Source: an uncultured Solirubrobacterales bacterium (GTDB lineage Bacteria > Actinomycetota > Thermoleophilia > Solirubrobacterales > Solirubrobacteraceae). From it: a DNA stretch of 12,655 bases. The notes under the pieces were generated by a model. That model did no database searches, had not been told where the DNA came from, and saw nothing but the letters and a program-made list of their open reading frames with translations. Positions 6,767 through 12,655 of this stretch are shown one piece after another. How positions within the stretch are numbered: position 1 is the stretch's first letter; the number at the start of each line of letters is the position of its first letter. Position numbers and translations under genes: made by a program. The stretch lies in contig CALJKH010000126.1 of assembly GCA_937973575.1 (NCBI GenBank), positions 1-12,655 on the forward strand, given 5' to 3'.

Positions 6767-6772
6767 ATCCTA
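6767..6772 (-). promoter_or_regulatory. Putative -10 hexamer TAGGAT for the peptidase operon
   Basis: Minus-strand TAGGAT ends 8 bases before ATG at 6758, with no Shine-Dalgarno sequence between. It overlaps the likely -10 region of the divergent permease gene (6771-6776). Confidence 0.4.
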
Positions 6773-6776
6773 TTGA
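6771..6776 (+). promoter_or_regulatory. Weak putative -10 element TATTGA for the permease gene
   Basis: TATTGA ends 7 bases before the ATG at 6784. It lacks the final T of TAnnnT, so support is weak. The only other candidate, CATCCT at 6766-6771, lies 12 bases from the start. Either one overlaps the peptidase promoter on the other strand. Confidence 0.2.
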
Positions 6777-6783
6777 GCAGTCG

Positions 6784-8058
6784 ATGAGCGCACCAGAGCA
6801 AACAACACGCTTGGCTCGCAAGCTCGGCCTCGCCGACGCGATTGGAATTGGCCTTGGGGCGATGCTTGGCGCCGGCGCCTTCGCAGCGCCAGGGCCAGCT
6901 GCGGCCCTCGCCGGGTCGGGGATCCTCATAGCGCTCGTGCTCGCTGGCCTTGTCGCCTACGCCAACGCAACCTCAACTGCCCGGCTCTCTGCAGTCCAGC
7001 CGCAGGCAGGCGGCGTCTACGCATTTGGCCGCAAGCGGCTCAATGACACTGCTGGCTTCACGGCTGGCTGGGCGTTCGTCGCTGGCAAGCTGGCAAGCCT
7101 GACCGCGATGGCGCTGACATTCGGGGCCTACGCATTCCCGGACCACGCGCGGCTCGCAGGGGTTGCAGCAGTGGTTGTGATGACTGTCGTCAACCTGAGC
7201 GGAGTCCAGCGGACGGCCAAAGTTGCAACTCTCGGAGGTCTCATCGTTGGCCTTGGTCTTCTGATGATCGGCCTTGGTGAGATCGCTGCTCCGGGGGATG
7301 GATCGGCGCGCGGCTCAACCTTCACCCACCTAACTCCCCTGACAGGCAATGGCGGGCTGCACGGGATTCTTGGAGCGGCGGGAATCATGTTCTTCGCATT
7401 CGCGGGCTACGCGAGGATTGCCACCTTGGGTGAGGAGGTTAAAGACCCAGCGCGAACGATCCCGAAGGCGGTGCCGCTCGCTCTTGGCGCGGCTTTCGTC
7501 GTCTATTTGGTCTCACTTGTTGGTGCGCTCGTCGCCGTGGGGCCAGAGGTCCTCGCGCACTCAGCGGCACCACTGGAGACCGCAGCCCGCACGGTGATTG
7601 GAAACCACACCGCCGGTTCAGTTCGAATAACCGCAGTCATCGCCGTACTCGGAGTCCTGCTGTCGCTTCTGGCAGGCGTCTCACGGACTGCTTTTGCAAT
7701 GGCCGACGATGGGGAGCTGCCGAGGTTCTTGAGCGCGGTTAGTAAACGGACAAAGGTTCCTCACATCGCCCAAATCGCGACCGGCGCGATCGTGGTGGTC
7801 GCAGTGCTCCTAGTTCCAACCGCGAAGGCGATCGCCACCTCCTCACTGCTAATCCTTACCTACTACTCAATCGCTCACCTCTCAGCGCTTCGCTTGAACG
7901 AAGAGGACAAGCGCCCGAAGGTCTTGGCTCCACTTGGCCTGGTCGGCTGTGCTGCCCTCGCGTTAAACCTGCCTTGGCACGAAGTCGTGACCGGCGTGGC
8001 AATCCTCTCTGCGGGGCTGGCTGCCCGCGCTGCAGTGCGTGCCTTGAGGTCTAGCTGA
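6784..8058 (+). CDS. APC-superfamily amino acid permease
   Basis: A 424-residue integral membrane protein with about 12 hydrophobic segments. The N-terminal half shows the APC consensus: LGLADAIGIGLGAMLGAGAF with the unwound glycine-rich first helix, then the polar pair PQAGGVYAFGRK, and later GIMFFAFAGYARIATLGEEV followed by KDPARTIPKA. These are the substrate-binding helix 1, the helix 2-3 loop and the helix 6 to loop region of APC amino acid/cation or proton symporters. It is shorter than most 12-14-helix APC proteins because it lacks long tails. It diverges from an M20 peptidase with 25 bases between start codons, so amino acid or peptide-breakdown-product uptake is a reasonable guess; the substrate itself is unknown. 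It ends one base before the convergent DUF2236 stop. Confidence 0.9.
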   Translation: MSAPEQTTRLARKLGLADAIGIGLGAMLGAGAFAAPGPAAALAGSGILIALVLAGLVAYANATSTARLSAVQPQAGGVYAFGRKRLNDTAGFTAGWAFVAGKLASLTAMALTFGAYAFPDHARLAGVAAVVVMTVVNLSGVQRTAKVATLGGLIVGLGLLMIGLGEIAAPGDGSARGSTFTHLTPLTGNGGLHGILGAAGIMFFAFAGYARIATLGEEVKDPARTIPKAVPLALGAAFVVYLVSLVGALVAVGPEVLAHSAAPLETAARTVIGNHTAGSVRITAVIAVLGVLLSLLAGVSRTAFAMADDGELPRFLSAVSKRTKVPHIAQIATGAIVVVAVLLVPTAKAIATSSLLILTYYSIAHLSALRLNEEDKRPKVLAPLGLVGCAALALNLPWHEVVTGVAILSAGLAARAAVRALRSS

Positions 8059-8063
8059 GCTAG
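8051..8063. repeat. Inverted repeat CTAGCTGAGCTAG holding both convergent stop codons
   Basis: Six bases on each side are perfectly complementary around one central base. The permease stop (TGA, 8056-8058) and the DUF2236 stop (TAG on the minus strand, 8062-8060) both lie in it. The symmetry nearly extends to GTC...GAC with one extra G. There is no T-run and no real loop, so it is not a typical terminator. Confidence 0.5.
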
Positions 8064-8905
8064 GACACCGCGGGCTCACGCCCGTGGTACTTGCGCCACT
8101 GGGGAGTGTGGCGGAGGAACGACGGGGCGAGCGGCACTGCGACACGCCGCAGATATTCCTGGCCTAGCCCAAGCGCAATTCCTCGGATTGGATCCCACGA
8201 GAAGCCGTAGAGCCGGCGCACCTCATCAGGGAGAAGGCCGATCGCTGTCTGGTTTACAGCCTCGCGCAGTAAAGGAAGCGTCGCCGGGATCGGTGGCTTA
8301 AGGATCACGTTCTTTGCAGTGTCAAGAGCGTCGCCAGTTACGAATAGGTCGCCGCTACTGACAACTCCCTGGACATATTCACCAAGCTCCTCGACGCGCT
8401 TGGGCATCGCCTTGTAAGGGATTCCAAACTGCTTGCCCACGAACCTCTGGTCATCCCAGTAGGCCTGCTTTTCGTCGGCAGTCAGCTCGCCGACGTAGTT
8501 CTCATAGACGAGCAAGCACGAGTCAACGAGACTCCCCCAGACCCAGAACAGCAGCTCGGGGTCAGCGGCTGAATAGGGCGTGCCCTTTGGAAAACGGCCA
8601 GCGGCCTTTGGCAGAGTGCCAGTGGCCCGCTTGTGCATCTTCCTTACGAAGGCCGTCGCCTTATCTGCCTCAGAGCGCGGCCGGAAGGAGATCGTCTCCA
8701 TAACGACGCCGGTTCGCTCAAGCCGTGCGAAGGGATCGCCCTTTGCCTTGGTGGCGGCGAAGAAGCCTTCGAACACCACAGGATGGGCGGCCATCATCAG
8801 CAGAGCCCGGCCGCCGGCAAGGATCATCACCTGCTCGCGGTGAACTTTCCGCAGCATTCGTGACTCGTCGAAATATGGAAGGTCTGAATTTTTTGTTTGC
8901 ATCAC
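8060..8905 (-). CDS. DUF2236 (MpaB/Lcp-like) oxygenase-family protein
   Basis: A 281-residue protein (280 if the ATG at 8902 is used instead of GTG at 8905) of the DUF2236 family, which includes the fungal oxygenase MpaB and the heme protein latex-clearing protein. Family features seen are REQVMILAGGRALLMMAAHP (23-42), the R61-x3-T65 pair, MHKRATG with H91, and YSAADPELLFWVWGSL (111-126). In Lcp an R-x3-T pair and a following His are the functional and heme-binding residues, so R61, T65 and H91 are candidates. The usual WVH motif reads WVW here (W123 in place of His). Substrate and cofactor are unknown. No membrane segment is obvious. The gene is divergent from precorrin-2 dehydrogenase, leaving a 40-base gap that must hold both promoters. 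Family call is good, activity is unproven. Confidence 0.85.
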   Translation of the reverse strand: MMQTKNSDLPYFDESRMLRKVHREQVMILAGGRALLMMAAHPVVFEGFFAATKAKGDPFARLERTGVVMETISFRPRSEADKATAFVRKMHKRATGTLPKAAGRFPKGTPYSAADPELLFWVWGSLVDSCLLVYENYVGELTADEKQAYWDDQRFVGKQFGIPYKAMPKRVEELGEYVQGVVSSGDLFVTGDALDTAKNVILKPPIPATLPLLREAVNQTAIGLLPDEVRRLYGFSWDPIRGIALGLGQEYLRRVAVPLAPSFLRHTPQWRKYHGREPAVS

Positions 8906-8929
8906 TGGGCGACTTTGGTTTGAGGTGCG

Positions 8930-8935
8930 TAAGGT
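8930..8935 (+). promoter_or_regulatory. Putative -10 hexamer TAAGGT for the precorrin-2 dehydrogenase gene
   Basis: TAAGGT ends 10 bases before ATG at 8946. It would give a transcript with a leader of only a few bases at that start, or one of about 85 bases if translation starts at 9027. Confidence 0.3.
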
Positions 8936-8945
8936 GTACGGAACG

Positions 8946-9689
8946 ATGCCCGCTCAGGCTTACAAAGGTAAAGAGTGCGTGTGTGCCCTTCGCAAGGGCA
9001 TTTGCGATCAGGAGTGCGTGCGCGACATGCTCACCACCCCGTTCTACGTTGCCTGCCTGAAGCTGACCGGCCGCTCATGCCTCGTTGTTGGCGGCGGCGA
9101 TGTTGGCCTTGAGAAGATCGAGGGCCTGCTCGCATGCGACGGCGGCATCGTCCTTGTGGCTCCTGACGCTTGCGACGAAGTCAAGGCACTTGCTGCTGAG
9201 GGCTCAATTGAGTGGATCCAAAAGGAGTACGACCCGAGCGACCTTGAGGGCCGCTTCATGGTTATCGCTGCAACCAACGACAGCGAAGTCAACATCAAGG
9301 TCTTCAACGACGCTGAAGAGCGCGCGATGCTCGCCAACGTTGTTGACGTGCCACCGCTTTGCAACTTCATCCTTCCCGCAATGGTCCGAACTGGCCCACT
9401 TGCCATCGCGATCAGCACCTCAGGTGCATCACCTGCACTCGCCAAGCGCATGAAGCGTGAGATCGCAGAGCTCTTCGGCGACGACTATGCCCGCCTCGCA
9501 GTGATGCTCAACGACGCACGCGGCTGGGCTAAGGGAACTCTTCCGACTTACCAGGATCGCAAGGCTTTCTTTGAGGACATCGTCAACGGTGACCCAGACC
9601 CCATCGCACTCCTTCGCGCTGGTGACGAGCAGGGCGTACTCGATGTGATCGAGCGCGCAAAGGGCGTCCACAGCGCCGCAGTAGCCTGA
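8946..9689 (+). CDS. Precorrin-2 dehydrogenase / sirohydrochlorin ferrochelatase-like protein
   Basis: A 247-residue Met8/SirC/CysG-N-type enzyme that oxidises precorrin-2 to sirohydrochlorin with NAD and may insert iron to make siroheme. The NAD-binding Rossmann motif VVGGGDVG is at 47-54, MVIAATNDSEVN at 105-116, and NVVDVPPLCNFILPA contains the expected catalytic Asp (D134). The conserved STSGASPALAKRMKREI lies at 157-173. A typical family N-terminus would be the Met at 9027 (MLTTPFYVACLKLTG). The upstream 27 residues are unusual, with C11, C13, C20 and C24. ATG 8946 is chosen because TAAGGT lies just upstream, but AGGAG at 9010-9014 could serve the 9027 start, and GTG 8925 is also open. 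No uroporphyrinogen methyltransferase domain is fused. It is followed 60 bases later by moaC. Confidence 0.9.
   Translation: MPAQAYKGKECVCALRKGICDQECVRDMLTTPFYVACLKLTGRSCLVVGGGDVGLEKIEGLLACDGGIVLVAPDACDEVKALAAEGSIEWIQKEYDPSDLEGRFMVIAATNDSEVNIKVFNDAEERAMLANVVDVPPLCNFILPAMVRTGPLAIAISTSGASPALAKRMKREIAELFGDDYARLAVMLNDARGWAKGTLPTYQDRKAFFEDIVNGDPDPIALLRAGDEQGVLDVIERAKGVHSAAVA
8984..9000 (+). promoter_or_regulatory. Strong short hairpin TGCCCTT-CGC-AAGGGCA near the 5' end of the precorrin-2 dehydrogenase gene
   Basis: A perfect 7-base stem with a 3-base loop. It is flanked by two copies of GAGTGCGTG (8973-8981 and 9012-9020). If translation starts at 9027 this is a leader RNA element; if at 8946 it encodes part of the Cys-rich extension. 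There is no T-run, so it is not a terminator by itself. Confidence 0.4.
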
Positions 9690-9735
9690 TCCCGCAGGCC
9701 GGCTCTCCCCCCTCTCAACAGCAGCCTCACCCGCC

Positions 9736-9741
9736 TATCCT
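9736..9741 (+). promoter_or_regulatory. Putative -10 hexamer TATCCT for the moaC-ccm operon
   Basis: TATCCT ends 8 bases before the preferred GTG start at 9750, with no Shine-Dalgarno site between. The hexamer and placement match those before the epimerase gene. It suggests a leaderless promoter for moaC, mogA and the ccm genes separate from the precorrin-2 dehydrogenase gene 60 bases upstream. Confidence 0.45.
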
Positions 9742-9749
9742 TGAAGGCT

Positions 9750-10226
9750 GTGAGCGAACTTAGCCATATCGGCGACGACGGCCAAGCACGCATGGTCAAC
9801 GTCGGCGAAAAGGAAGTAACCCACCGCGCTGCCACAGCGCGCAGTGTCGTGCGCCTCAACGCGGGAGCCGCAAAGGCTGTAGCCGAGGGCGGCCCCAAGG
9901 GTGATGTTCTTGGAACTGCGCGCCTCGCCGGCATTCAAGCCGCCAAGCGGACAGCCGAGCTGATCCCCCTCTGCCACCCACTTGGCCTCGACCATGTCGA
10001 AGTTGATGCCACCCTCGACGAGGCTGCCGGAACTGTGACGATCACTGCGACTGCCTCACTGAGTGGGAAGACCGGGGTCGAGATGGAAGCGATGACAGCC
10101 GCTTCAGTTGCAGCTCTGACCATCTACGACATGGTCAAGGCAGTACAGCGTGACGTCGTGATTGAGGAAACTCGCCTGATCACCAAGACCGGTGGCAAGT
10201 CAGGCGACTGGCACTTCGACCAATGA
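9750..10226 (+). CDS. moaC: Cyclic pyranopterin monophosphate synthase (MoaC)
   Basis: A 158-residue enzyme that converts the MoaA product 3',8-cH2GTP into cyclic pyranopterin monophosphate, the second step of molybdenum cofactor synthesis. Residues matching the Escherichia coli active site appear at one-residue offset: K50 (GGPKGDVL), H76 (LIPLCHPLGLDHV), E111 (GKTGVEMEAMTAASVAALT), D127 and K130 (IYDMVKAVQRD). Length is normal. TTG at 9741 would add three residues, but GTG at 9750 gives the usual MSELSH start and places TATCCT 8 bases upstream, so I prefer it. The stop overlaps the mogA start as ATGA, so translation is coupled. moaA, moaD and moaE are not in the window. Secure identification. 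Confidence 0.96.
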   Translation: MSELSHIGDDGQARMVNVGEKEVTHRAATARSVVRLNAGAAKAVAEGGPKGDVLGTARLAGIQAAKRTAELIPLCHPLGLDHVEVDATLDEAAGTVTITATASLSGKTGVEMEAMTAASVAALTIYDMVKAVQRDVVIEETRLITKTGGKSGDWHFDQ

Positions 10227-10717
10227 GCGGCATCGCTAGCACTGCAGTTGTAACCGTCTCCACCTCTGCTGCAGGTGGGTCTGCGAGTGACGAGTCGGGG
10301 CCGCTCCTCGCTGAGTTGGTTCGCGGAATTGGCGCTGCCTCAGTTGAGTGCCATGTGGTGGCCGATGACAAGACTGCGATTGAGAGGCTGCTTCGCTCAG
10401 AGATTTCGAAGGGAACTCAGCTTGTGATCACCACCGGTGGAACCGGGATCAGCCGCGACGATGTCACGCCAGAGGCGACAGCTGCAGTCCTCGACAAAGA
10501 GATTCCGGGGATCAGCGAAGCGATCCGTGCCGAGTCAATCCGCCTTGTTCCAACTGGTTGCCTGACACGCGGAGTGGCCGGAGTTGCAGGAGGGACATTG
10601 ATCATCAACCTGCCAGGCCGCCCTAAGGCCGTTGAGGAATCCTTCGCTGTCATTGCTGGAGCTATTCCACACGCGATCAGCCAAATGCAGAGGTCCGGTG
10701 GCAGAGACCGCCACTAA
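10223..10717 (+). CDS. mogA: Molybdopterin adenylyltransferase (MogA/MoaB family)
   Basis: A 164-residue protein that adenylates molybdopterin before molybdate insertion. The MPT-binding signature TTGGTGISRDDVTPEA is at 70-85, with D80 in the position of the essential aspartate, and the later LPGRPKAVEES (130-140) matches the family LPG-P-A motif. The N-terminal beta strand STAVVTVSTSAAGG and the SDESGPLL turn also fit. MogA and MoaB cannot be separated cleanly by eye. The ATG overlaps the moaC stop (ATGA), and the last 20 bases overlap the start of ccmA. Together with moaC it gives two non-adjacent steps of molybdenum cofactor synthesis, at the head of a cytochrome maturation operon. The C-terminus RSGGRDRH is short and basic, perhaps because it is overwritten by the ccmA start. 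Confidence 0.93.
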   Translation: MSGIASTAVVTVSTSAAGGSASDESGPLLAELVRGIGAASVECHVVADDKTAIERLLRSEISKGTQLVITTGGTGISRDDVTPEATAAVLDKEIPGISEAIRAESIRLVPTGCLTRGVAGVAGGTLIINLPGRPKAVEESFAVIAGAIPHAISQMQRSGGRDRH

Positions 10718-11399
10718 CCAGGCTCTGCGCTTTGAAGGCCTCGGGCGCGACTACGGCGAGCGGCCAGCTCTTCGCGGTGTCACCTTCGACGTTGAGGAGG
10801 GCACAACCGTTGCCATCCTCGGCGCCAACGGCGCTGGCAAGACAACCCTGCTGCGGATCGCTTGCGGCCTGCTGTCACCAAGCAGCGGAGTCGCGAGCGT
10901 CCTTGGCCATGACCTTCCGAAGGAGACTTGGGCGCTACGCGGCAAGGTCGGCCTTCTTGGCCACCAGCCAATGCTCTACGAAGCCCTGACGGTGCGCGAG
11001 AACCTTGCCCACCAGTCACGGCTGTTGAAGGTCGCTAAGGGCAAGACCGACGAGCTGATCGAAGCTGTGGGCCTCCACGGCCGTGCCGACGAGCCACTCC
11101 GCAACCTGTCACGAGGCATGGTCCAACGCGCAGCTGCAGCCAGAGCCCTCCTTGCCGATCCTCCACTGATGCTCCTTGACGAGCCCTACGCGAACCTTGA
11201 CCCCGCCGGGCGTGAACTCCTTCAACCACTTCTTGAGGAAGGGCGGACTGTCCTCGTAAGCGGCCACGACCCCAGCGCCTTACTCGCCTCAGCTGACAAG
11301 GGCGTCGGACTCCTCGCCGGGCGACTCCAATTTGAAAAGCCAGCCTCCGAGGTCTCTGACTCAGACCTTGACGCTCTCTACGGAAGGCGCGGTCGGTGA
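10698..11399 (+). CDS. ccmA: Heme exporter ATP-binding protein CcmA
   Basis: A 233-residue ABC ATPase: Walker A GANGAGKT (42-49), Q-loop Q90 in GLLGHQPMLYE, signature LSRGMVQRAA (137-146), Walker B LMLLDEP (157-163) and H-loop H190. CcmA with CcmB powers release of heme-loaded CcmE from CcmC in System I cytochrome c maturation. RGM in the signature and the short length fit CcmA better than general ABC exporters, and ccmB and ccmC follow. A frame open from 10632 would add 22 residues antisense to nothing and inside mogA; GTG at 10698 gives the expected start just before the ALRFEGLGRDYG strand, with AGAGG at 10689-10693. It overlaps mogA by 20 bases and ccmB by four (GTGA). Confidence 0.92.
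   Translation: MAETATNQALRFEGLGRDYGERPALRGVTFDVEEGTTVAILGANGAGKTTLLRIACGLLSPSSGVASVLGHDLPKETWALRGKVGLLGHQPMLYEALTVRENLAHQSRLLKVAKGKTDELIEAVGLHGRADEPLRNLSRGMVQRAAAARALLADPPLMLLDEPYANLDPAGRELLQPLLEEGRTVLVSGHDPSALLASADKGVGLLAGRLQFEKPASEVSDSDLDALYGRRGR
11382..11387 (+). promoter_or_regulatory. Ribosome binding site GGAAGG for ccmB
   Basis: GGAAGG lies 8 bases before the GTG at 11396, inside the end of ccmA, and supports that GTG as the ccmB start. Confidence 0.5.
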
Positions 11400-12070
11400 T
11401 CCGCGACACAATCAACCTTCTCCGCAAGGACCTCCTGCTCGAGGTACGAGGCAGAGAGTCCGTACCTGCGATGGGCCTCCTTGCGATCACGACACTGGTG
11501 GTCCTTCACTTTGCACTGGGCAAGGCCACACTTGACAGCAACCTCGCTGCCGGAGCTCTTTGGGTCGCAATTCTGTTCAGCGCCACTCTAGGAATCGGCC
11601 GGCTATTCGTCGCCGAAGCTGAAGAGGGCGGAATGGACGCCGTGCTTCTTACCCCAGTTGATCGCACTGCGATCCTCTGCTCAAAGGTCATAACCCTTTT
11701 CCTGTTCCTCGTCGGAGTACAGGTTGTTGTTGTGCCAGCCTTCGCGATCCTGCTGCTCGGGCCAGCACTTGGCCCAGCACTGCCAGGCCTTGTTGGCATC
11801 CTGCTGCTGACCGATTTTGCGATCGCCACAGTTGGGGCTTTGGTTGGCGCAATCGCTGCGCAATCGCGCCTTCGTGACCTACTCACGCCGCTGCTGGCCC
11901 TGCCGCTGCTGATCCCACCGCTGATCGCTGCTGCGTCAGCAACAGGAAAGCTATTTGCAGTCGGGGGACCAGAATCGATACCGGGCCGGTGGCCGCTAAT
12001 CATTGCTCTGTACGCTCTGATCTTCGGGTTGCTTGGTATGGCCCTCTACGACAATGTTCTTGATGACTAA
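11396..12070 (+). CDS. ccmB: Heme exporter membrane protein CcmB
   Basis: A 224-residue membrane protein with about six hydrophobic segments, the usual CcmB size. The N-terminus IRDTINLLRKDLLLEVRGRES is the amphipathic, basic stretch seen in CcmB. It is followed by two hydrophobic segments ending ATLGIGRLFVAEAEEGGMDAV, a conserved cytoplasmic loop likely contacting CcmA. Later segments are rich in Leu, Pro and Gly (LLALPLLIPPLIAAASA). CcmB is the permease half of the CcmAB complex. It starts at a GTG overlapping the ccmA stop (GTGA), with GGAAGG 8 bases upstream, and overlaps ccmC by eight bases. Gene order and length make the assignment firm, though the sequence on its own is weakly conserved. 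Confidence 0.9.
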   Translation: MIRDTINLLRKDLLLEVRGRESVPAMGLLAITTLVVLHFALGKATLDSNLAAGALWVAILFSATLGIGRLFVAEAEEGGMDAVLLTPVDRTAILCSKVITLFLFLVGVQVVVVPAFAILLLGPALGPALPGLVGILLLTDFAIATVGALVGAIAAQSRLRDLLTPLLALPLLIPPLIAAASATGKLFAVGGPESIPGRWPLIIALYALIFGLLGMALYDNVLDD

Positions 12071-12655
12071 CACTCGCAAAGCTCCAGCACGCGGCCTCGG
12101 CCCTCTAGCGCTGCTCACAGCAGTGACTCTTGGCGTCGCCTACGGCCTGACATTCTTCTGGACTCCCAATGAGGCTGATCAGGGCTTCATCCAAAAGATC
12201 TTTTATCTGCATGTCCCAATGGCCATCGTCAGCCTTATCGGCTTTGTGGTCGGCGGGATCTTTGGCTTCCTTCAACTTCGTAGCGGTGACAGGAAGTGGG
12301 ACCTGCGCTCCTATGTGGCAATTCACCTCTCGCTCAACTTTGCACTTGGAACCCTGATCACAGGTTCGATTTGGGCCCGTGCCTCATGGGGCCACTGGTG
12401 GGTTTGGGACGAACCGGTACTCGTCTCTTTCCTGATCGTCTTCCTGCTTTACGCCTGCTATCAGCCACTGCGCTTTTCGATCTCCGACCCAAACAAGCAG
12501 GCTCGCTACGCAGCTGTGTTCGCCGTCGTCGCTGGAGCTTTCGTGCCACTCAACTTCGCAGCAGTACGCCTCGCCCAGGCGTACACCCATCCGCGGGTTC
12601 TTGGCGGGGCTCAGAACAGCATGCCTGGCTCAATGCAAATCACTTTCCTGCTAGA
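12063..12655 (+). CDS. ccmC: Heme-handling protein CcmC, 3' end beyond window
   Basis: At least 197 residues, open to the window end. CcmC loads heme onto CcmE outside the membrane. Several hydrophobic segments are visible. Between the first two lies IFYLHVPMA, whose His matches the first heme-ligand histidine. The tryptophan-rich heme motif reads WGHWWVWDEP, close to the family WGxWWxWD signature, though the usual Arg two residues after the Asp is replaced. The later AYTHPRV supplies a candidate second heme-ligand His (the Escherichia coli protein has LHQ there). The ATG at 12063 lies inside the end of ccmB (8-base overlap). The gene would continue with the last membrane segment just past the edge. 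CcmE and CcmF are expected downstream but not seen. Confidence 0.92.
   Translation, partial: MTNTRKAPARGLGPLALLTAVTLGVAYGLTFFWTPNEADQGFIQKIFYLHVPMAIVSLIGFVVGGIFGFLQLRSGDRKWDLRSYVAIHLSLNFALGTLITGSIWARASWGHWWVWDEPVLVSFLIVFLLYACYQPLRFSISDPNKQARYAAVFAVVAGAFVPLNFAAVRLAQAYTHPRVLGGAQNSMPGSMQITFLL

Noticed and set aside
6759..6929. 57-codon upstream extension of the peptidase frame
   Set aside because: Lies antisense to the permease start, is Ala/Pro-rich, and precedes the normal M20 N-terminus at 6758.
10632..10697. Upstream extension of ccmA
   Set aside because: Lies inside mogA; GTG 10698 gives the family-typical ABC start with a nearby AGAGG.
1..12655. CRISPR arrays, tRNA, rRNA, insertion sequences, phage genes
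   Set aside because: No regularly spaced repeats, cloverleaf-like segments, transposase motifs or terminal inverted repeats were seen on reading both strands.

Overview
The window is about 60% G+C, with tightly packed genes, frequent GTG starts, 1-20 base gene overlaps and few Shine-Dalgarno sequences. It looks like chromosome from a high-GC actinobacterium-like bacterium. The CcmABC cytochrome c maturation genes and the repeated TAnnnT-then-start pattern make me lean towards a deep-branching group such as Thermoleophilia/Solirubrobacterales. That placement is inference; no rRNA or tRNA gene is present to anchor it.

Left part (1-3.7 kb): the window opens inside the C-terminal region of a type I restriction subunit (HsdR). 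Its family homology stops abruptly near base 475. The next 105 bases read, on the opposite strand, like the first codons of an ABC1/AarF/UbiB-type protein, so this looks like a recombination or insertion junction (or an assembly join). It is followed by a stand-alone 5'-3' exonuclease of the PolA N-terminal/FEN type, a GT39-like membrane glycosyltransferase, and a small HicA-HicB toxin-antitoxin pair.

Middle part (3.7-8.9 kb): a four-gene minus-strand operon runs M20 metallopeptidase, methylmalonyl-CoA epimerase, an unrecognised 68-residue protein, and the YchF ATPase. An APC-type amino acid permease diverges from the peptidase with only 25 bases between the starts, which suggests a peptide or amino acid scavenging pair. 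A DUF2236 (MpaB/Lcp-like) oxygenase-family gene converges on the permease with a single base between the stop codons.

Right part (8.9-12.66 kb): on the plus strand lie precorrin-2 dehydrogenase (siroheme branch), moaC and mogA/moaB (molybdenum cofactor), and ccmA, ccmB and ccmC (the last cut by the window edge). From moaC onward each gene overlaps the next, so molybdopterin synthesis and System I cytochrome c maturation are probably translated from one message. With the siroheme gene just upstream, this looks like a cofactor-assembly block for respiratory molybdo-, siroheme- or cytochrome-containing enzymes.

Most of the window is ordinary core metabolism. The points I would check first are the hsdR/aarF junction, the repeated TAnnnT hexamer 6-10 bases before first-gene starts (probable leaderless transcripts), the cysteine-rich or hairpin leader of the precorrin-2 dehydrogenase gene, and the moa-ccm operon. 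I found no CRISPR array, insertion sequence, tRNA, rRNA or clearly new multi-gene system.
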